Source: Labyrinthula sp. Ha
Lineage: Eukaryota; Sar; Bigyra; Labyrinthulida; Labyrinthulaceae
Assembly (NCBI GenBank): GCA_015227615.1
Contig: JAALGZ010000002.1
Location: 1,054,001 to 1,118,000 of the forward strand
Length of the DNA stretch: 64,000 bases
Reading direction: 5' to 3'
The number at the start of each line of letters is the position of its first letter. Position 1 is the stretch's first letter. The notes under the pieces are model-generated. The model was not told where the DNA came from. It was given only the letters and a program-made list of their open reading frames with translations, and did not search any database. Below are positions 1-12,017 of the stretch, in pieces. A program made the position numbers and the translations under genes.

Positions 1-1988
1 TTCCAAAAAAACATAGATATAGTTGTGGGCACTATTTAATAACAAAAACTGGAAAACATATTTGTTTAGTACAGGTAACAAATTTAGTATAAGGGTCACA
101 CCTAAGAGTTCATCAAAGTGCTGTATATTAATTTTTTTCGCTGTTTTCTAGTCGATGAAAAAGGAATGGGCTATAGTTTGGTGGTAGGTTGTGTTGTACA
201 TGAAGTTAATTACTTGAAATCTAATATTATTTTGCATGTGCAGAAATATATTTAAAAGAAATATTTGAGCCAGTGATTAGTTTTCAAAATTCAATATAGC
301 CGCCAGGAAATAGACTATAAAGTTTTTTGATATTTCGACCGAATCACAAGTTGACCTGAAAGGAATAGATTAGAAAACTAGCTCAAACTACCCAAACAAA
401 AAAATCAAAGCGAGACGTTAGATATTGTTTAGAAATTAAACTCCAAAGGTTAGAATAACAACGTATACAATAATTGAGTGGGATACATAAAAACCAATCT
501 ATGCGTTGAGTTTCGTATGTATTTAGAAGAAATCAAAATGCTACGTTTAAGTGCGGCGCAAAGTGTAAATACAAACAAACCAAGAATATTGAACTAGGTG
601 TAGTATCATAACTTACTTCTGAATTTTATTTGGTGCAAAAAGACAAAGTACTTGTCATGAGAAAATACTTTCACTGAGGTTAATACTAATTTAAATTAGT
701 TTCATCAAAATTTTGGATCTTAAAGTATGAACAACCAAAATTCAACTTAATAAAAAGCAATATTGTTTCTTATGAAAATGTGCGAGATTAGAACATCTTT
801 CCAATGATGTATCATAGTTTTTCTGAAAAGGAGTTTAAGCCAAGATACAAGCATTTGTATATGAAGACTATGCAAAATTCTGGCTATGGCCAAGGTCTTA
901 CCTCTATTTTCTCGGTTGCATTTTCTCTCAGAAAGTAGAATTAGTTCTTTAAAATTATCTAGAAAAGGTATATGAAATATTTCGCTCCTCTCGTAGAGTT
1001 CGTTTTGAGCTGCGATTGAGATAGCTTCAAGGTTAAGGTTAGTAGTCATAAAAAGTTTTTCGTATCAGATAGCTTTAAAATGCTGTCGATTCTATGTTCC
1101 ATTTACTTCTGAGTTAGCTTTTTTTTTCTAGTTTTTCCTTAGGAGAGAGAATACATGCAGAATACATTATCGGTACATGATTCAGGAAAGAATATCAAAT
1201 CGGAAAATGATCTCGGACTACCAAAAGCTATCGTGCATATCGTTTTACCTCAACTTTCCGTTAAATTCAGAATCCCTTAAGGATTTTTTTACCATTTATG
1301 ATGGTAAGCAATATTTTGGGCATTTCCCAAATAGTTATCATTAAGCACGATAAAAAACCCTACTTTGATCGGTATGTTCCCAGTTAGAGCATGATACTAT
1401 GGTGGAATTCTTGAACCATATCTCTTATGAGTTAATGTTATAATTCAGTCTTAGAAATGTACTTCATATATATCTCCAATAATCTGTTTGAGATGGGTTA
1501 CTTCCAAGTATAACATTACTGGGCCTTGAATGTCATACACCTATTTCTAAGGACAGTCTGTAAGTTTAGAGCAACCCACTATCCCAGAGTTTATCGTATT
1601 ATTCCGACGGAAGACTCAGGTTAAAGTTCTATTTGTGTTCTTTAAAAGAGCTTAAGTTTAAGTTACCTTTGGCTGGGTTCTTATAAATAATTCGAACATA
1701 GTTAAAGCGAAGTAGATTTTCAAACCGTGAATCTAACGAGTATGAATCTTTTGTTCTAAAATACGATTATATTAGCCCTGAAGTAGAGTAACACCATATT
1801 GTTCAAAAATAAATATGACTAATTTAGAATATAGGCCCGGTTATATACAGTAATATATCAAGTTTAGAATGGCTTTTTAAGCCAGTTCTAATTATGAATT
1901 CGACAAAGAGCGATTTTACAGAATAAAATTAACCGGGATTAATTTTGGTATTAAATAAAGAAATATAGTCAACATAAAATATATTAAA
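1..1988. other. AT-rich region, no convincing gene
   Basis: I see no recognised protein family, RNA gene or repeat unit here apart from the small minus-strand reading frame at 747-1049. The sequence is AT-rich and closed by stops in most frames. The motif ATTTTGGGC near 1313 resembles the GCCCAAAAT motif seen in promoters elsewhere in the window, but no gene start lies beside it. Confidence 0.5.
747..1049 (-). CDS. hypothetical small protein, possibly split
   Basis: This is a 100-codon frame starting with ATG at 1049. Its first 50 codons use mixed third positions and read like protein (start MTTNLNLEAISIAAQNELYE), while the last 30 look less protein-like. A GTAAGA donor followed by a GCATAG acceptor would define a 34-nt intron after codon NREN, close in size to the 29-32 nt introns of three other genes in this window. 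The second half could therefore be read differently. There is no recognisable domain, and it may be a chance frame. Confidence 0.25.
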   Translation of the reverse strand: MTTNLNLEAISIAAQNELYERSEIFHIPFLDNFKELILLSERKCNRENRGKTLAIARILHSLHIQMLVSWLKLLFRKTMIHHWKDVLISHIFIRNNIAFY

Positions 1989-2633
1989 ATGGAAAGAAAA
2001 AGAAAGAGAGTGTCTAGAAAATCGTTAACTTCACTTGAAGTGTTTCAAAAGTATGTAAGTAAAGATGAACAAGTATAAAGTGTATCAATTGTTTTATTAT
2101 ATAGGGAGAAACACGGATTCTTTCAAGAGAATGCTTTGAAAAGTGGGTATCAACTAGAAGAAAAGTATTAAAAGAACCTGAAAAATCTTTTCGAAAAGCT
2201 TTAGTTGCACATCGTATATATTATTTGGCTTCCTAACTTTTTAGTAAGAAATCGAGATGGTAGATTACCTTTTACAGAGGAAGAAGAAGAAATAATTTTA
2301 GAAGAGTTACGGAAGAACAAACCTTGGCCATGTTTTTCATACTGCAGAGATAGAAGTTATATTGGGGTTGGTACAAGAGTTTCTCAACTTCCTGGGTTTC
2401 ATGAATCGAAGAGGTGGAAAAAAGAAGCTAAATTACGAGAAAAAAAGTTGAATGAAGTCAATCTGAAAGAAAAAAAGGATTATTTTTATGTTGAGCCAGC
2501 AAAAGCAACAACTTCTGGAATAATAATTAACTTTGGTCACGAAGTTGAACAGGATTTGCCCACTTGGCAATATCTTTTGGAAGGCTTATTTGATTACAGT
2601 CAACTAGAAGAAAATAAGAGACCAATATGTTGA
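1989..2633 (+). CDS. lineage-specific RNRDGR/PWP-family protein, copy 1 (three exons)
   Basis: Exons are 1989-2072, 2105-2213 and 2245-2633. The introns (2073-2104, 32 nt; 2214-2244, 31 nt) start GTATA and end AG, and the second contains a CTAAC branch-point-like site. The spliced protein is about 193 residues. It opens with a basic MERKRKR stretch, which could act as a nuclear signal. It continues with TSLEVF, an exon-2 core (ILSRECFEKW, KEPEKSFRKALVAH), then RNRDGRLPFTEEEEE, PWPCF and QLPGFHESK-like elements and a charged lysine-rich tail. Two other genes here (11173-11752 and 54275-54831) share the exon plan and the core. The FTEEEE-ILEEL stretch loosely recalls the first helix of Myb/SANT domains, but I do not recognise the family. 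Function is unknown. The first ATG of the open frame was taken as the start. Confidence 0.75.
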
Positions 2634-4395
2634 ACAAAATAAAGAAATAAGTTTTGGTTTTCATATATCTCAATATTTACTTGTTGTGATATTTTTGGGT
2701 TAATTATAAATATGAAAATTAAGATATTCCTGAGTTTAAGATTTATAATAATATAATCATAAATTACAAAATACAAATCCAATTTAAAAAAACAATAAAA
2801 GACATTGAATTGCTTTTTAGTTCTGATATAATAACAATTAACTTGTGAAAAAACAAACTGTAGCCAAAGTTCTCACAAATTAGGTACAGTTTGGAGAAAA
2901 AGAAAAACACGTTAATACTTTCAGAAGACTATAATTCTGTTTTTGTTGGTTAATGTTACTTTCTCATATATAAGAGACAGTTTCCTTTCAAATAAAGTTA
3001 GGAAAACAGAAAGAAAAATAAATAACAATACGATTTGGTTGAACCCAAAGGTTGTCACTCAAGTTTTTTTCATTTTCAGATCAAGTTGAAATATCTCGGA
3101 TCAGTTCAGTATTTCTTCCATTCTTCTTGAAATAGTTGAACTGAAATACATTAATATAAAACCATATTCATTAAAAAAATGAAAGTTTTTTTCTCTGTAT
3201 TGCTTTTTAAACTTTTTCCTTTTAAAGCGACATTTCTTAATATAGGAACCCTTCGGTTACGACATAAAGGCTCTGGATATCTTGATCAAAAAAAGATGAA
3301 TCTTATTATATATTCCTTAAATAGTTTCTAATTCTCTAAATTACGTGAGGGATACTTTAGTTATTCGTCAACAAATAGGAGGATTGACACTTCTAGTAAT
3401 GACAGTCAAATAGTGAAGTAGCTTAACTAGAATAATAGAGACTAATGCACTCAATATGTAACTTTACTTTGTGTATCAATGAGAAGGTTCATTAAAAAAA
3501 TGTTCAAGGGTATTGCGCACAAGGATTTCCTAGTTTTGAACATTCTTCTTTGGGAAAGGAACTCCGTGGATCGAGTTTCTTCATTCTGAAGTTTTTTGAA
3601 CGAAATGATTCAATTAGTTTAATTATATTTTGGGCAATTAACAATCAGAAAAGTACTTTAAGAAAAATCGAACACAAACATAAAAGAATCCAAACAAAGG
3701 ACAGTAAACTCAAAAGAAATTCGTAAAAAAGGAACTTAAATTGTATTTAGATCATGCATAGCTCCATTCCAGGTCATTAAAGGGTGTAGGCAATAAAAAT
3801 ATATGCTGGAGAACGATTTAAGGTGTTAAACTATAATTCTCGCTACTCTTTGAAGCCTATTGCACAGAAAATACTTGTTTAAAATAAAAAAAACTCACAA
3901 TATAAAAAAGATGCTTAAGTTATTAAAACTATCCTATGGAACTAAAACATAAGTTTGATTTGGCTTGAAAGATCTACTTTTTCGTTGTTGTTAACCTAAG
4001 ACGCCTTGTACATGATTCTAAAGCTGAGGTAAGCATGAAGAAATATCTTTCAGGGTTCAATGGTGATCAGCTTTTATTTATTCACTCATTTGGAAAGGAA
4101 GAAATAACTACCAATTACGCAGCATTTACTCTTTCCATAGAATTCCATGACATTTTGTTTTACAGAGATTTCATTTGAAGAGGGATGAAGAAGGTAGAAG
4201 TGAAAACGAAGATGCAGGGGGGTGCAAATATCAGAGTTTTAATGCAATATGGTAAGAGTAGTTTGTCTGGAGGTGGAATCTTAAACTTTTATTTCGTCAA
4301 GACTGCAAATCATCAGTTTCAATGAAATGGGTTAACCTTCCAAGAAAGTATCCAGAAACGTGTTGCTGGTATCTACTTCAATCGAATTGAAATAG
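2634..4395. other. AT-rich spacer
   Basis: No gene, RNA gene or mobile element is recognised. The motif ATTTTGGGCAATTA at about 3628-3641 is the reverse complement of the TAATTGCCCAAAAT found 5' of the gene at 45197. No obvious gene start accompanies it here. Confidence 0.5.
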
Positions 4396-5451
4396 TTGCA
4401 ACACACAAAATTTCGTATTGCAAAACTCTTGCTATATTTCCTGTACGTGTGGATTGTATTGCAAACACAGTTTCTTGGCTGTACATTTATGAAGACCAAA
4501 AACGCTCCAGATGTTATCAAGAAACTCAAAGTACTTAGCTTGAGAAATACAAAAGCTATCATGAGAGATAAATCAAAAGTTTTAGCCCGAGTGAATAGAA
4601 AATTAGTTGCGACACATGTGCAGTATGTTAAACATGTTCCAGCATCCTTTGGATCATACTACAAGTCGTTTTCTTGGGAATATACAGCTATATTTGGTAG
4701 TATTGTAAATAAAGCAGTATTTGGAACGTTTCTACCTTTCTTTAGTGTGGTTCCTCTGTTGAAGATTTCTTAAAGCACTTTTCTAATAATACCCACCAAG
4801 ACTTCTTAAGAAACATAAAGCAGAAGGATACTCTGTACTAGACATTTATTCAGAATAGTTTGACTTTTTGAAACAAAACCACTTAACTAGTAGAGTCCAT
4901 GCACAGTAGATTTTAAATTAAAGGTGACTTCAACAAAGCTTTAAAGGAAATAAACTCTGAATGAAGTGATAAGGTATCACCTTGATCTAGTTAAGAAGCA
5001 TGAATTAGACACCTTGAATAAATGAAGAAAGTTAGGTCGTGAAGATGTAGTCACATCAGATTAGATACGTGAATATATTCCAGATTAAATTCGTAAAGTC
5101 TATAATCAAGATAATCAAGTAAAAGTATTTGAAACTGAATATTTAATTCTTCACTATAAAGATAAAGCAGAGTAAATCGTAAAACGTTTTAAAAAAAAGG
5201 AGAAAGTTGTTCCTACATGTTCAAGCTTTGATTGGTTCAACATACATCTTCGCTGCAAACACTTTCGTAGAATTTGCATTAAGAAGCATTGGTCTTCATT
5301 TGAGAAAAGATATCTATCTGGAAAATGGAAATATGAGGATAATCTTCTGTATGACAAAGTTCAAAAAATTTTTTGTAGACCTCGTGCATCAGTGTCGAGC
5401 ATAGCGGAATTAAAATCTCATGTTGCAATCTTAATAAGCTGGGAAGCTTAA
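4396..5451 (+). pseudogene. decayed reading frame, possibly a MULE/FAR1-type transposase
   Basis: One frame reads through as protein-like sequence with scattered stops. It is open at 4396-4773. After a stop-rich stretch it is again coherent from about 4969 to 5448, interrupted by TGA at 5023 and by TAG or TAA at 5062, 5086 and 5173. Each of those four stops is one C-to-T change from a Gln or Arg codon. Around 5218-5262 the frame shows TCSSFDW followed by RCKHFRRI. This resembles a SWIM zinc finger (CxC...CxH) whose first Cys has become Pro, and such fingers sit at the C-terminus of MULE/FAR1 transposases. No catalytic DDE residues could be placed. The decay is seen directly, and the family is an inference. 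Confidence 0.4.
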
Positions 5452-6523
5452 AACCAATCTTCTTTAAAATATTTTCATCTCAATATAGAATGCAAAGTAA
5501 TTTGCAGCGAGACTTCCCATTCGGATAAATGATGGAGAAAGAAATTTTTATGTCCAAATGATGCTAAATTTATTAAGGGGAAATCTTGATGGTGCATATG
5601 AAATTCTTTCTGATGGTGAGCAAATCCCTTCACAAGAGTCAGCACTAAATATAAATCACCTGTCAGAAAAAAGAAGGAGCTGAAATGAGAGAAGGAAGAG
5701 AATTCTTCGCGTCTAGAGTTTAGTTTTTAATCTTTAACAATGTTTGTATCTATAACCTGGATCTTTCCATTCTTCAAACCATGTCTTTGATCTGGAATTT
5801 TTCTATCTTTTAAACATATTTCTAACCTAAAGCTTTTGTTTTCAAACCCCGGGCCCTATCTTCTAATTCCTTCATCGAGTATATGTTTTGAGTGGAAGAC
5901 GCCCACAGCCTCCCAAATTTCTAACATTTTCTGAGGTGAAATATAAACCTAGAACATTATTTCTAGTTGAATCCATAACCTTGATTAACTTAAGCAGGAA
6001 TGATAGAGTGTCCCCTCTCTCGCTAAAAAAACAATGTATTGGTTCTGAATCACACCTGGAGTTCTGAGAACCTGTTTCAATATGAAATAATCCGAATTCT
6101 GCAACCTAGAAAGATTTCCCTTGCTCGGTTCCTAAAATTATAACACTTCATAAGAACTTAACTTCCAAATTAAGAATACTACCCGGCATTCCTTTCATTC
6201 TGTATTATGGATGTAGATAAAGCTGAAGTCTTAACTGAATTTAGCTAAAATAGATTGATATCTTCATTAAGCTCTGGTAACACCAAATATAAAAATACAA
6301 TTACACGCAACTGAGGATAGCCTGGATGTTTTCTTTTGCCCTCTATAACTTTTAATAATGCTTCGCTAATTTTCAACAGTTAAGCTTTATACTGGTTTTG
6401 TTTCAAATTTCAAATTTGGAATTTAATCTTGATAAATTTCAAAATAGCTAATGAAAGCAGCTGATTAAAACACACCGAGGGGAAAGTGTGAGAATTCTTT
6501 CAAACATTAAATATATCATATAA

Positions 6524-6652
6524 ATGCCAAATTTGGAGTCTGCTAACGAATATACTTCATTAGGTGAGTTGGTGAAAATTTCAAAGCAGATTAAGAAATT
6601 AATAGAAGAGGAATTTAAAATTGAAGCGTACGAGTTGGAAGATACAGTTTAA
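6524..6652 (+). CDS. very small ORF of unknown status
   Basis: Starts ATG and ends TAA, encoding 42 residues that are mostly acidic or lysine-rich (for example KQIKKLIEEEF), so an amphipathic helix is possible. About 40 bases upstream, GGGAAAGTGT...AATTCTTTCAA resembles the start of exon 2 of the gene at 54275. The rest of that exon is not found, so this could be a remnant of the family or chance. There is no other support. Confidence 0.15.
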   Translation: MPNLESANEYTSLGELVKISKQIKKLIEEEFKIEAYELEDTV

Positions 6653-8889
6653 TTTGTATAATACATTTGTGGGAAGTAATAAATTAGTTAAACCTAAGAA
6701 ATTATTTGGGCATTGCTGCACGGTGTTAGATCTGTAACTTTAGTTGAGTGTATCAATATTAACCTAGCATCAGGATTCAGAATGCGCTAATCTCAATAAG
6801 CATAATAGTTAGTTCATAATTAATAGGAAAATACATCGATTCAGGTATCACGTACTATCAATTGACTCGATGAAATATTATAGTGATCATAAGAAGAGCA
6901 TACTTACTTTTATTTTCAGAGAACAGATTCAGTAAATATCGCTTTTAGAAGACCTTTTTTTTATACAGCTACGCATGTAAATTAATAGATAACAGGTTTC
7001 ATTTCTACGCAGTATACAGGCGCTGCAAATTGCACAGCATACAGTAAACTGCTTCTATATACTTAAGGCTAGCTTAGATGACAGAGGAGAGGTATATGCG
7101 GATATGTGATATAGCTTTTCTCAGATAACTACTTAGATTCAAAATACGACACGTTCATTTCTATCTGGGTTGTATTTATTATTCTAAGTGAATAAAAACC
7201 CAAAAGCAGATGGTTATTGTAGCTATATTGCGCCGAAATCGATATCAAACTTGCCCAGGAAATTATGCAAAAACTTGAATAAAGTGTAAGAAACATACGA
7301 TTTATATCCCATAAAAATGTTTTAAATAATGTCTAACTACTTTTTGTTTATCATCGACACAATTTTCCCTGTTATATTGTCATTATGTTAATAATATATA
7401 GAATGGTAAGGGTATTTAGTTTAATTATGTCCATCTATGGTTATATTTTACTGGAGCATAAAATTATTCTGCGGGGGCACAATACTGAAATGCAATATTA
7501 ACTAAAATTGGATATTGTATTATATTGATCGTCAACCAGGTCTATAATTTATCCTAAGTTTTATATTTTATCCTAGAAAAAAATAAAGATTATAATGGGA
7601 AACCTACCTATGTGCTTTTGTCTTTCTATTATGTATTGTTTCCTATGCCCATATTGAAGGTTAGGTTAATGCTTCACAAGAATGGATCCATGTTATATTG
7701 AATGCTCATAGATACCTTTATGAGCTAACAACTACATCTCCAACGGTAAATTACAGTGTCATTTGATACAATAACTATATTTAAGGTATTTTACTGTAAT
7801 TAAAACAATAGCTTCGGACAAATTAGAATGTTTGAACACGTTATATCTGTTACTTCACCTTCTAAGCCTGTAGCATCGGGGTCATTAGGAAATAATTTTC
7901 ATGTAATTTGCTGAGTTATAAGCTCCCTGGTTAGGCGCTATCAAATAAGTATTTTCATCCCCTAGTTGCATCCTAGGGGAAGTTTGTATAAGAACTTTTT
8001 GCACTAGCACAAGAACACGTAAAAGGCAACCCTATTTTTCAAGAGAGTCATTAACAGCATCTGTTGTATTTTTAGTTCACCCTTCTTTCAAATAACATAA
8101 ATTCTAAGCACTATCATAAAGATTAACTAATATCTTCAGAACCACATATAGGAATAAATGTTTCAATGTTTTTGAGTACGTAATACTATTGGCATCATAT
8201 TTAATAATATTTTTTTTGTTTGTGACATAGGTATAGTGATTTCCTGCTCTTAACACTTCGAAGGGGTTCATTTAGCTTCTTATTGGTTGGATGCAGAGAG
8301 AAAAAAATTATAGTTACTCCATTGAGCAGATAACTAAGTCATCAGTAGGAGTACATAGTGAAAAAAGATATTGTTTCATTAATTGAGAGTATTCAAACTC
8401 AAGCTTACTTAAAAAACATTTCAAATATTTTACGTGATCTGAAGCTTAGTCATGGATTTTCAATTGGCCAATAAGGAACTCATTGAGAATTTTGGAATAC
8501 CTTAGAATGTTTTTAAAATAACCTGAAAAAATTGCTAAGAAAACTTAGGTTAATTATTCCGAAATACCATGTCACTTTCTAAGAATTTCACGTATACTTC
8601 TTAACTAATAGCTTTAATCTCATTTATTCTTCACCCATTTCTCACTCAGTGTGGTATCGAGATTCACTCACATCCACATAGTTGCCCGGAAAATTTTAAA
8701 TAACTTGTGACAAATCCGCAACTAGGGCTCATTCTTCACTTTTAGTTAGATAAATAGCTATTTGTCAAAGATATAAATCACATTTTACTTTTGTTCAACA
8801 TCCTTCTCATTGCAATGGCTTCGGTTAAATGTAGGAGTCCAATAACAGATGAATAGATTATATATCGTCCAATAAACTGGATCATAGAT

Positions 8890-9095
8890 CATTTGCCATT
8901 CATTGTTTACATCTCTTTCCGCATTTCAGAGAAATGTACAAGTCTTATAGGATCTGTTTATCTCTCTTAGAGCAATTTTATATTGCTTCTTCGTCATCCT
9001 ACACCTCAGACCATTAACCTACAAGGCAAATTTATTTTTCTGTTATTGACCCAGGCATCGGTGAAACACAGACCCGATAATTGTGAGAGTTCGAA
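8890..9095 (-). pseudogene. possible second MT-A70-like relic (weak)
   Basis: Read on the minus strand, one frame gives ELSQLS, then AWVNN, then RLM and GVG, broken by TGA stops. The order and spacing resemble the better METTL3-like relic at 57400-57857, which has ELIQLS, TWVSN and ILMNLIG. The agreement covers only about 35 residues and needs a small deletion. It could be coincidence. Confidence 0.2.
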
Positions 9096-11172
9096 GTAAT
9101 TAAACTATATTTATTTTGTATTACTTAGGGTAAGTATTGATTGCATCTATTTTGGCCGTACTCATTATCAACCAGGTTTGTGTAAATGACGTTACAGAAA
9201 GTAGCTCTTAAGCTCTGCAGAAGATATTCTAGTGGTTACTAGAATGGTGCGGGGCAGATAAGGTAGAGTGTACAAAGCGGGTCCTCATCAAGGAAACGAC
9301 TAAGATTTTTCGAGGGATTGACTGAGGAAATTGAACAAAAATTAATTGAGGGTGTTCAACTTCCTAACTCAATTTGGAGAGCTCTGAAAGCACAAAGAGT
9401 TTGCTTTCAATGAATTTGAGTCTGAGGATCCTCAATCCCTCAATCGAGAAGAATTCTCCCGCTGCACCGCTAATAGAAGGTTTTTCGCGGACACAGCTAT
9501 ATCTGCCCGAAACATGATTTAAAAAAGAAACAGGGGTTTGGTAAAAGCAAAGCCAAATCCTATGTTTCCGCAATACTAATAAGGAGAGGCTATCAGTATA
9601 AAAGAAAGTAGGTGTCGCCTTGATCTCTTGTTTTTCGCCTCACTTGGGAAAGCTTGGCACTTGAATATTTCTGTTTCAGCTCTCTTTTTAGAAGTTTCCG
9701 CAATCATATGGCTGCCACGATGAGACAAGATTAGTTAACAATAAATTCATAGTAGGAAAAGGATTTCAAATATTATGTAGCTAAGGTAGTTTTTCCCTAG
9801 CTCTAATTTAACAGAAGCAAAACAAATTCTAAGACAGTTATCTATGCTACAAGGTTTCTGCGGGTGGACAGCATATTCAAATGCTAAATCTTCCTGAATT
9901 TTCTTAAGTGTGAATCTAAGAATAAAACTTAAGAAGAACATAGTTTCAAGCTGTAGCCAACTTCCTTGAGAATTGGAGCATGTCTGTCCAATCATACTCA
10001 CGAGAAAATCGTTATACTTGGCCATTTGCAAATTAGTTGGAAAATATTATTCTAATGATGATTATGCCGCTGTGTTGCCGGAATATAAGGGCAGATACTT
10101 AGGCTATATGTTTGTTGTTCACAAGTTCCTAACTAAAGATATTTTTCTGTCAATGATTTGCAACTTTATTTCCTATTCAAGTAAAATACATAATATTCTA
10201 AGGACAGCAAGAGCTGAAATTATTCAAATTTTTGTTTTAATGTACTCCAATCTAAACTCAGATCTTTGATTGTATGTCTGTGGGACACTCATGTAGTTTT
10301 TTTTTCTCTTGGAAAGGAAAAGGCTATCCTACCCAAATACTAAAGCCATTGTTGAGATCCTATTAAGTCCCACATATGCCTTGGTGCTTTTTTTTTCAAT
10401 TGGGTTGTATAAAGTCCATATTTACTAGAAAAAAATCTTTAGTTCTCTTAATGGGTTATTTTATTAACAAGGCTGTCTTTAGAACTGGTCATGGCTCAAA
10501 TAATAATATGGTAATCTTGTTCTTCCTTGAAAAATTGTGCCGCGAAGAAGATACGAGAAACACAGTTAATACATGCTCCAAATATAACTTCCTAAGCCAG
10601 TAGTTTATAAGCTTGACTTAAAACAATATTTGGGAATTATTGGATAAGTTTTACAAGTTTAAGAACCAAAAGCATTTACTTCAAGAACAACTGTACACTC
10701 TCTCATGTGTCTTAACCCTACGTCATAAACTAAGCCCAGAAAGAGCACCAAATAGTTCTGTTTTTTGGTTTATATTGTTCTTTTGGGTAAGAAAGAAACA
10801 ACGAATATCTTTAAATATTTAACTCTTTCTTAAAATAACCCGAGAAAGTTCTTTCTTGGAACATTTCCTTTATTAATTGTCCCAAAATTGCGACCCTATT
10901 TTGGGTGGCTTTCCGGGATTAAGAATTGGGCCGTTAAGGTTTGCGCAAATAATAAATCTGGGCATAGTACTGGTTTAACGGATAAAACAAGTGTTCGTAT
11001 AATAATACAATAGAATAAACTGCAATATTTCTGGCGTAATGAAAAGATTGCGCGAAGGAACAAACTTTAATCCGGTTAGGTAAGATATTGCGGGTATACG
11101 TCACCGAAATACTCCCATACAACTTCTCGTCGCCTGTCGGTCCAGAAAATTCCAAAGTAAACGAAAATTCCA

Positions 11173-11752
11173 ATGAAATTGATAACAAAAAAACCAGTGA
11201 CTTCTCTTGATGTACTCAAAGAATTTGTTCCCAAAGATCCAATTACAGTACTTAGCGTCATACTAATTTTATTTGTTAGGGTCGCTCAAGAATTTTGAGT
11301 AAGGAATGCTTTGAAAAGTGGGTTGAAACAAGAAGAACAAAACCAAAAGAGCCAGAAAAGTCTTTTAGAAAAGTTCTTATTGCTCATTGTATTTTTTCTT
11401 TTCTTTGTTTATTTCCTTAGTAAGAAACCGAGATGGTAGAACACCTTTTACTGAAGAAGAGGAAACTATAGTCTTGGAGGAATTAAGAAAATACAAACCT
11501 TGGCCTTGTTTTGATAAAGAGGTAACTAAAAAATGTCCTGGAATTGGAAGTAGAATATCTCGTCAGCCTGGATATCATGAAGGATTAAGATTGAAAAAAC
11601 TAGGTTTGTATAATTTTAAACCTATTAAAAAGAGAAAGGCTAGAAGTCAAAATGTGATTACTGAAGCACCTCAGGTTACCAAAAAGATATTGGATAATAG
11701 TATGAGAAGAGATGTGGATATTTTGTTTGAACTTATCTGCAGGTTAGAATAG
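11173..11752 (+). CDS. lineage-specific RNRDGR/PWP-family protein, copy 2 (three exons)
   Basis: Exons are 11173-11247, 11280-11388 and 11421-11752. Both introns are 32 nt (11248-11279 and 11389-11420), start GTA and end TAG. The intron phases and the 109-nt middle exon equal those of copies 1 and 3. The start is the first ATG after an in-frame TAA at 11158. The protein is about 171 residues: TSLDVL in exon 1, ILSKECFEKW and KEPEKSFRKVLIAH in exon 2, then RNRDGRTPFTEEEE, ELRKYKPWPCF and SRISRQPGYHEG. It ends in a hydrophobic stretch (DILFELICRLE). The Nudix gene follows 266 bases downstream on the same strand. Function is unknown, and a Myb/SANT-like helix is only a suggestion. The TTGTCCCAAAATTG motif lies upstream. 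Confidence 0.78.
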
Positions 11753-12017
11753 AACATACTTGGATATTGTTCTGCCGTCTTTTTCCAAAACATTAATTAG
11801 TTGAGTGAATCATCTGTTAGTGCAGATGATTTTATTTATAGTTATTTCTAAAGGGTTAGTTGATAGAAATTAAACTTGTTTCTTTTCAGGAACGTCCTGA
11901 TTTAATACATAAGGGAAATTTTTGAGTACTTTATGTTTTCAGAACTTTTGTTCCCAGACGTTAAGCGGATAGACTTTTCTAAAACTCAGTCTTGCATTAC
12001 CAGAAGGATTTGCAGAA

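Larger units (their letters stand above)
5452..11172. other. long gene-poor region
   Basis: No intact gene is recognised in this 5.7 kb. It holds a 42-codon frame at 6524-6652, a possible methyltransferase relic on the minus strand near 8890-9095, and short plus-strand frames at 9973-10269 and 10376-10603 that may be remnants but match nothing I know. The end of the region (10877-10910) carries TTGTCCCAAAATTG and CTATTTTGGGTGG about 280 bases before the gene at 11173, possible promoter elements. Confidence 0.45.

Noticed and set aside
4442-4468. CTCGLYCKH in another frame, like a SWIM zinc finger
   Set aside because: The spacing between the CxC and CxH pairs is only three residues, too short for SWIM, and the frame differs from the one carrying the longer decayed reading frame.
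4969-5451. Non-standard genetic code with TAA/TAG as glutamine
   Set aside because: GAPDH, the LINE, the Nudix gene and the three-copy family have long frames with no internal TAA or TAG and end at all three stops normally, so decay is the better explanation.
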